Origin: Poa pratensis
Lineage: Eukaryota > Streptophyta > Magnoliopsida > Poales > Poaceae
NCBI GenBank assembly: GCA_947311845.1
Contig: CAMZMU010000062.1
Location: forward strand, 51,891,365-51,955,364
DNA length: 64,000 nucleotides
Direction: 5' to 3'
The position numbers were made by a program, and so were the translations under genes. The notes under the pieces are model-generated. The model saw only the letters and a program-made list of their open reading frames with translations. It had not been told where the DNA came from and searched no databases. This document shows positions 57,121-64,000 of this stretch, piece by piece (positions within the stretch are counted from its first letter, which is position 1; each line of letters starts with the position of its first letter).

Positions 57121-60100
57121 ATGGAAGAGGTGCAAAATACCAGCAAGCGTAAAGCTCCCGAGCTGGACTTGAAGGACAAATCTGTCGCTGCTGGTCGGGA
57201 CGAGCAGCAATCGGTGCCTGGCTCGACTGCCAAGCGTCAGAATCCCTCCCGGTCGTGCGTCCATGAGGTCGCTGTCCCCAAAAGCTACGATTTGTCCAAG
57301 GATGAGCCATACATGGGACCCTTTCGAACCCTGTGTTTAATGGGGAGATGGCCAAGACATACCCGTTTCAGCTCGACCCCTTCCAGAGTGTCTCAATCGC
57401 GTGCTTGGAGCGGAACGAGTCTGTACTGGTAGCAGCTCACACCTCTGCGGGGAAGACAACCATCGCTGAGTATGCCATTGCAATGTCATTCAGAGACAAG
57501 CAGAGGGTTATCTACACCTCTCCGTTGAAGGCTCTGAGCAATCAGAAGTACAGGAGCTTAGTCAGGAGTTTACTGATGTTGGTTTGATGACTGGGGATGT
57601 CACGCTTCAGCCAAATGCTACTTGCCTGGTCATGACGACGGAAATCCTGAGGGCGATGCTTTATAGGGGCTCTGAGGTGATCAAGGAAGTTGGTTGGGTT
57701 ATATTTGATGAGATCCACTACATGAAGGATCGTGAGAGAGGCGTTGTGTGGGAAGAGAGTATAGTTTTCCTGCCCCCTGCCATCAAGATGGTCTTTCTTT
57801 CTGCTACCATGTCAAATGCAACCGAGTTCGCTGAGTGGATATGCTATCTGCACAAGCAACCTTGTCATGTGGTGTACACAGACTTCAGGCCGACACCCTT
57901 ACAGCACTATGTGTTCCCAATAGGTGGGTCTGGGCTATACCTTGTAGTGGATGAAAATGGTCAGTTCAGGGAGGATAATTTTGTAAAGCTGCAGGACACA
58001 TTTGCACAGCAACCTACTCAACTAGATGGAAGGAAGGGCGGTGGGCCTAAAGCCAGTGGTCGAATTGCAAAAGGTGGAAATGCTTCTGGAACGTCTGATA
58101 TATACAGAATTGTCAAGGTAGGCAGCCACTGACATACATAGTCCAAGATGAATTCTGGCCTTATTGTCCTCTTTTACTTTACCAACAATAGATGGGTTTA
58201 TGCTTTCTTCAACTTGTATGCATATCTTGTAATTTACCTCCAATGTTAGAAAACTAGGGCACAGTTCATATCACACTGTAGGCATACACTGTTTAGTTCT
58301 TGCTGTTTTATATTTTGGTTTCATTTCTTATATTTCGATGAATGCTAATATGCAGATGATTATGGACCGCAAGTTTCAGCCAGTCATAATTTTCAGCTTT
58401 AGTAGAAGAGAATGTGAACACCATGCCATGTCAATGTCAAAACTTGATTTCAACACTGAGGAAGAAAAGGATAACATTGAGCAGGTTTTCCGTAGTGCTA
58501 TTTTGTGTTTAAGCGAGGAAGATAGAGGTTTACCTGCTATAGAGTTGATGCTGCCTCTTCTTAAACGAGGTATTGCAGTACACCATTCTGGACTGCTTCC
58601 AATAATTAAGGAGCTGGTGGAATTGCTCTTCCAAGAAGGTCTTGTGAAAGCTCTCTTTGCTACTGAGACGGTGTGTTCTTTAACCTGCTTATCCCACTCG
58701 ACCTTATACTTATTTTATCCCTCTACATGTAGTATAAGTTGAATTACTTTCCTCAAAGAGACTTCTGGTTTTCGTTTTTGAACTATGGAAAGTCAGAGAA
58801 CTAATTTTCTCTTATCTTCTGGAATGCATCTTACTCTCTTTAGTAGCAGCATTTGACCAAACATGATTGTTTTTCCTCAGTTTGCCATGGGGCTGAACAT
58901 GCCTGCAAAAACAGTTGTCTTCACATCTGTCAAAAAATGGGACGGTGATAGCAACCGTTATATTGCTTCTGGAGAATATATACAGGTTGATCTTTTGTAT
59001 ATGATGAGTAAAGTCAGGCATATGGGCGGAGTTGGTAGATCGCGTATGTGCAAGCCCTTCTTACTATAATTTCATATGTATTTGTAGATGAGTGGAAGAG
59101 CTGGTCGGCGTGGCAAAGATGATCGTGGCATTTGTGTTATAATGATAGATGAGAAGGTTAGGCTGTGCAGCCTTCTATTGGATTATATTTGTTTTTGTTA
59201 ATAAATTTTATATAGCATGGTGACGAGGCAAGGTGGTTTATTTTGTCTTTTTTAACTCAACAGGGCTACTTTTTTATCAGTACAATAATTTGTTGAAATG
59301 CATACTCCATCCAGATTTTGCAGCTGTCTATTTGGGTTGTTAAGCATCATGAGATGTGAAGTGATCACTGCTTTATTTCTGTCTAATGCAAATGGTTGCT
59401 ATTTCACCTTTAGTCATGGTTCTGATTGCGATAATTCTTTATCAGTTTTGATATTTGCATTATAACAGTTTCATCAGTTATTGGTATGCAGTAACATGTA
59501 GGACCACCTGAAGTCATTATGATCTAAGATATGTTTTCAGGTTACTGAACTCTTACCATTTGAAAGATACATGACATGTTCCTAGTTCTCCTCTCCGAGT
59601 AGTTGTGCTAAAGTCATTTTGTTCTGTTGAAGTTGTCTTCCCAGGAGATATTGTTCTTATGCAAATTTAATTTGTTCTGACTTCTGACTTGGTAGTTGGG
59701 TTGGCAAACATTTTGTGCTATTGATACTGTCTTCCTAGACACTTATTTTATTCCATGTCCATGCTTGAATTGCTTGTCATATGAAAACTTATTCTGTACG
59801 TCGTGGTTATTTTGCAACTTAGACACTGAGATTTTGTTGTGTGCTAACCTGCTTCCTTTAGTTTGTCTTTTGTCCATTGGTCTTGACAAGTTGACTTTGC
59901 AGATGGAAATGAGTGTTATCAAGGATATGGTGTTAGGTAAACCAGCACCACTCATCAGTACTTTCCGACTGAGCTACTATACTATTCTGAATTTACTGAG
60001 TCGTGCGGAGGGCCAATTTACCGCTGAACATGTGATCCGGAATTCATTCCACCAGTTTCAATATGAAAAGGTTTGTCTCTCTTATCGAAAGTCCCTCCCG

Positions 60101-63100
60101 TCTCCTGACATTCCTGGCAATGTCGATGATTAGCTTCCCTTGCTTTTCAGGCATTACCTGAAGTTGTTCAGAAGATTACAAGGTTGGAAAATGAAGCTAC
60201 ATTGCTGGACTCTTCTGACGACGTATGCCATATGCTTATCTGATTGTAGTATACATTATCTCATTTCTGTTTGACTAACAGTCTTAACACTTCTCACTGT
60301 ACAGAATGATCTTGCTGAATATCACAAGTTAGAGCTTGATATATCTGAACTTGAAAAGAAAATCATGTCTGAAATGATTAGACCAGAGAGAGCTTTGTTA
60401 TATTTGGTCCCTGGAAGGCTGGTACGCAACTCTATTTCTATAGGTTATATTCCTACCTGAGGATGAGATGTGCACGTTCATCAGAGTATTTGACTGATAA
60501 GAAACAGCAGTACGGCAGGAATACTTCATCTACTTATGTTCACCATTTTGTTTCTTTGTTGAACTGTTGCTTAGTTATGTCTTATGACGTTAGTTTTTTT
60601 GTAAATCTGCACAAATTCCCTTGCACTCAGCTATTTGCATCATGACAGGTTAAGGTGAGAGATGGTTCAACAAACTGGGGATGGGGTGTGGTTGTAAATG
60701 TTGTGAAGAAACCTCCAGCATCTAGTTCTCTCCCCGCTGCATTAAGTGCATCTCGCAGTAATAACTATATAGTGGATACCTTACTTCATTGTTCTTCTAG
60801 TTCGAGCGAGAGCGGACCGCGTTCAAAGCCATGCCCACCTCGCCCAGGGGAGAAGGGCGAAATGCATGTGGTGAGTTGAAGCTCATGATAAAGGGTCTTA
60901 TTGTGGTGGCATATCTTCATTTCGCTAGATTATCATTTTATGGTGGTCATTTAAGGATGACCCAAAATTTACTTTTGACTAATGTCGAGTGCTTTGCAGG
61001 TGCCTGTACCATTACCTTTACTATCTGGTCTAAGCAGCGTTAGAATCAGCATTCCATCTGATCTACGACCACCTGAAGCAAGACAAAACATACTTTTTGC
61101 AGTTCAAGAACTAGGAAAGCGTTACCCCCAAGGGCTTCCAAAGCTACATCCAATTACGGTAAAAAATCTTCTTACATATTGTCTTCGTAGTATGTTGTTA
61201 ATTTTGAGCTATGCGTACCCTTTGCTTACAGAGACCGAAAAATCAAAAGAAAACTGAAACATATTTCATCAGGATTTAGATGTACATGCGCACAGCTTGC
61301 CAGATGAGAGCATATCTGCTGCTCTCAATACTCCATGCATGCATTCTGAACGCTGATAAGATCTTTACCTGCTTACTTCGTGTTTGATGTGCTCTCTAGA
61401 TGTACTTTCTGTTGGTATCTCGTCCTGTCATATTTAGTTGGTCCAGTTTCTCAGAGCATCTTTTCCTAAATTACCATCTGTCATCCTAAAGCGATCTCTT
61501 GGAATTCATGTTGTTCACTTTTAATTTCTTATAATGTGACACATTTAACAGGACATGGGTATTGAAGAACCTGAATTAGTCGACTTGGTTCATAAACTTG
61601 AGGATCTCGAACTGAAAATGTGTTCTCATACCCTTCATAAGGTATCCTTTCTCGTCACCTTTCAATTAAGAAATGGCCAGTCCCTTTTCTACGTTGACCC
61701 ACTTATTTTGCTATTTCTGTGTATTAGTCTGATCAAAGTGAACATCAACTATCATGGTACGAAAGAAAAGCTGAATTGAATCATGAAATTCAACAACTGA
61801 AGTCAAAGATGCGGGATTCACAGGTTAGTTAAATCTTTGCGCATTTGATCTTTTTTAACAGCTAAATGTGTTCTTACATTCTCCTCCATTCAGCTCCAAA
61901 AATTTAGGGATGAACTAAAGAATCGGTCTCGCGTTCTGAAGATGCTTGGTCACATTGACGTGGATGGTGTTCTGCAGTTGAAGGGACGTGCTGCCTGTTT
62001 AATAGACACTGGGGATGAGCTGCTTATTACTGAACTTATGTTTAATGGTAACTGTTTAATATGACCCATTTTATTTTTTTTGTTTACTCTATATGCAATA
62101 TTGCAATAATATGTTTATGTGGCTAGGTACATTTAATGATCTCGATCATCATCAAGTTGCTTCTGTTGTTAGCTGCTTTATACCGTGTGAGAAGTCAAGT
62201 GAGCAAATACGCCTGAGAAATGAGCTTTCTAAGCCAATGATGCAACTCCAGGAGGCTGGAAGAAAAATAGCTGAGGTGCATACTTGTCGTATCATCACTA
62301 TTTTACCATCTCCCTAGTCTCTATACTTGCTTAGGATCTCTGATTTCTCATTCTTGTTTTTTAGGTACAACGAGAGTGCAAATTGGATGTAAATGTGGAG
62401 GAATACGTTGAATCAACTTCTAAACCCTACCTGATGGATGTTATATACTCCTGGTCAAAGGTTTGTCGACTATGCATATGCAGTTCACGATGATATAGAT
62501 TTTCTTGCCTTTTTGGAAAATTTCCAGGCATTTAGATATCTTATTTTCAATTGTGACACATGATCCTTATCATGTCTAATCTTCCCCATTAGATGCTATT
62601 ATACTCTACATTGTTACTGCTACTGCAGTTTTCTTTAACTATATGTCAATCCCTGATTATTATTTTTGACACAGGGCGCCACCTTCGGAGAGGTGATAGA
62701 AATGACTGACATTTTCGAAGGAAGCATCATACGGCTAGTTAGGAGGCTCGATGAATTTCTGAATCAGGTACACCAGCTATATTCCTCCACCCCTCTCTGC
62801 TTGGAATCTATTTGACCTGTTGCTTCTCGCTACTAGTACCTAAATCACCTGGATAATCAGAATATTCCCCTTTGATTATCCCCTTCGGATCAGAATGCAT
62901 GTGAATCAAAATTGTCAGCATTTGACTATCTCCTTTGGATCAATGTGTATGTGAATTGAAAAGCAAAGAGGTGACACGCCGAATATGATGAAATCTGACG
63001 AACAAGTTGAAAGTCTAGCTAAAATCATCTGGAAGCGAAGAGGTTAAACCGACTTTAGTTATTTTACTGCCTGATTTCATAGCTTGGCGTAGTAAATAGG

Positions 63101-63464
63101 TGTTGTTTATTTGGATGTAGACGTGGCTTGCGGTTCTTCTATACAAAGAAATGTAGCTACATATGTAAGTAAATGTTTCACTAGTTCTGTTTATCTCCAT
63201 ATATGAACTTTGATTGGCATCCACTTTGTTCTGCGCCCCTTCTCTGCATGCCCACCACTTCACTTTTCTGTTACAAAGTGTGTACTTAGTCAAGAAATTT
63301 AAATTGCCTCGTTTTCCTTCTCGGGCCAACTGACTATGTTAATCTGTTACCAGCTAAAAGCTGCTGCTGAAGCTGTTGGGGAGGTTAACCTTGAGAGCAA
63401 GTTTGGATCGGCGAGCGAGAGCTTACGCCGGGGCATCATGTTTGCCAACTCATTGTATCTGTGA
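57121..63464 (+). CDS. MTR4: MTR4-type exosome RNA helicase, 16 exons, two 1-base deletions in exon 1
   Basis: Exons: 57121-58117, 58356-58670, 58881-58985, 59088-59156, 59903-60070, 60151-60222, 60305-60421, 60649-60870, 61000-61158, 61552-61641, 61728-61823, 61894-62047, 62127-62275, 62365-62460, 62675-62767, 63354-63464 (TGA 63462). Nearly all introns fall between codons. Exon 1 is 997 bases; two missing bases would make it 999 and restore phase. The frame breaks lie at about 57329-57332 (before [12 protein letters not shown]) and about 57551-57556 (after SNQKYR). Walker [13 protein letters not shown] in [12 protein letters not shown] motif, and [10 protein letters not shown] motif VI are readable; an arch/KOW segment ([17 protein letters not shown]) and the C-terminal helical domain follow. 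About 1004 residues if in frame, the usual length. MTR4 unwinds RNA 3'-5' for the nuclear exosome (rRNA processing and surveillance). As read, the protein would stop early. Confidence 0.93.
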
Positions 63465-64000
63465 TCGTTGGAGCTCCAGCAGTTGTACCATATGTGTTAG
63501 CAGAACGAATGTAGTTGCCTTCCTTCTTGTCTCTGACATGGCTTGGAAATGTAGCCCTAATCTGTGGAAGTGTATGTTGTACCCTTCTACTGTTGTAAAC
63601 CCCTTGCGGCAATTGTTTTACCAGAAGATTAGAAGCTATCTGCTCTACATCAACTTATATTTCATACAGTACATGTATACATCAGGAGGTGGTGAATTTT
63701 TGTAAGTGCTTAGGGGCCTGAATTGGTGCCAAGTTTTATTACACCTGTCTCATTTTGGACATCATTATGTGATGATGTTGTTAGGAGGTCTTGGTTGCGT
63801 TGTCACCAAGCAGTTCTTTTTCTGTTGGCACGGCATGTGTTATGGAATCTGGTTGACTACTAAAATTTTAGACTGCCGATGAAAGTTGCAAGCTAGTCAG
63901 GTACCCCAAGAAATATACCTCTGCGGATTCTCAGTGATGCTAGGTCAAGGGCCTACTTCAGAGATGATGCAATGGACTTTGTCCTCAAAAGACAACATTG
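63465..64000 (+). other. MTR4 3' untranslated region and flank
   Basis: Downstream of the stop the sequence is T-rich with 'tgtatgttgtaccc' near 63570 and 'tttgtaagtg' near 63700, suitable for plant 3' end formation. No further gene was seen before the window ends. Confidence 0.5.

Noticed and set aside
1..64000. CRISPR arrays, operons, riboswitches, rRNA or tRNA genes
   Set aside because: None seen. The window has spliced plant genes; direct repeats present are tandem duplications or transposon ends, without regular spacers. I could not run a tRNA or covariance search.

Overview
The window looks like nuclear DNA from a grass (Poaceae). The evidence is the mix of elements (a Tat/Grande-type Ty3 element with an antisense ORF, a CRM-type chromovirus, a small chromodomain chromovirus, Harbinger/Mutator/hAT/Helitron elements), the very GC-rich 5' ends of the genes, and ordinary plant GT-AG introns. 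I cannot name the species from sequence alone. Nothing bacterial, organellar or CRISPR-like was seen.

Layout. 1-10.4 kb: the 5' LTR and internal part of a decayed Tat/Grande-type Ty3 retrotransposon on the minus strand, with a decayed, intron-containing antisense ORF on the plus strand; its 3' LTR lies beyond base 1. 10.4-25.8 kb: a gene-poor graveyard holding a TIR element, two or three Helitron ends, a LINE fragment, a diverged 1.0-1.4 kb direct repeat with a hAT element (8-bp target duplication) at its junction, a TE-like small ORF, a MITE and a Harbinger-like element with TAA duplication. 25.8-33 kb: a minus-strand gene whose first exon was split eight codons after its ATG by a young 5.4-kb CRM-type element (LTRs differ at about 2 of 500 bases, 5-bp duplication CTCTA). 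33.4-34.8 kb: an intact single-exon F-box gene, head-to-head with the split gene. 36.0-38.6 kb (perhaps to 40.6 kb): a divergent MAP65/Ase1/PRC1-like gene on the minus strand. 42.0-44.4 kb: a partial copy of the promoter, 5' leader and first ten or so codons of the MTR4 gene found later in the window, interrupted by 1.5 kb that carries a RING-finger fragment. 45-50 kb: Harbinger and Mutator elements. 50.4-56.2 kb: a very young chromodomain chromovirus (LTRs differ by one 1-bp indel, duplication AGGCC) inserted about 0.9 kb upstream of MTR4. 57.1-63.5 kb: a 16-exon MTR4-type RNA helicase gene whose first exon carries two single-base deletions.

The host genes with clear identity are MTR4 (nuclear exosome helicase), the F-box gene (SCF ubiquitin ligase substrate adaptor) and the MAP65-like gene (microtubule cross-linker family). 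They do not form a pathway together; what links them is repeated remodelling by transposons: one first exon split, one promoter invaded, one 5' end duplicated, one gene carrying a LINE tail in an intron. Coordinates of exons were read by eye from splice signals and frame continuity.
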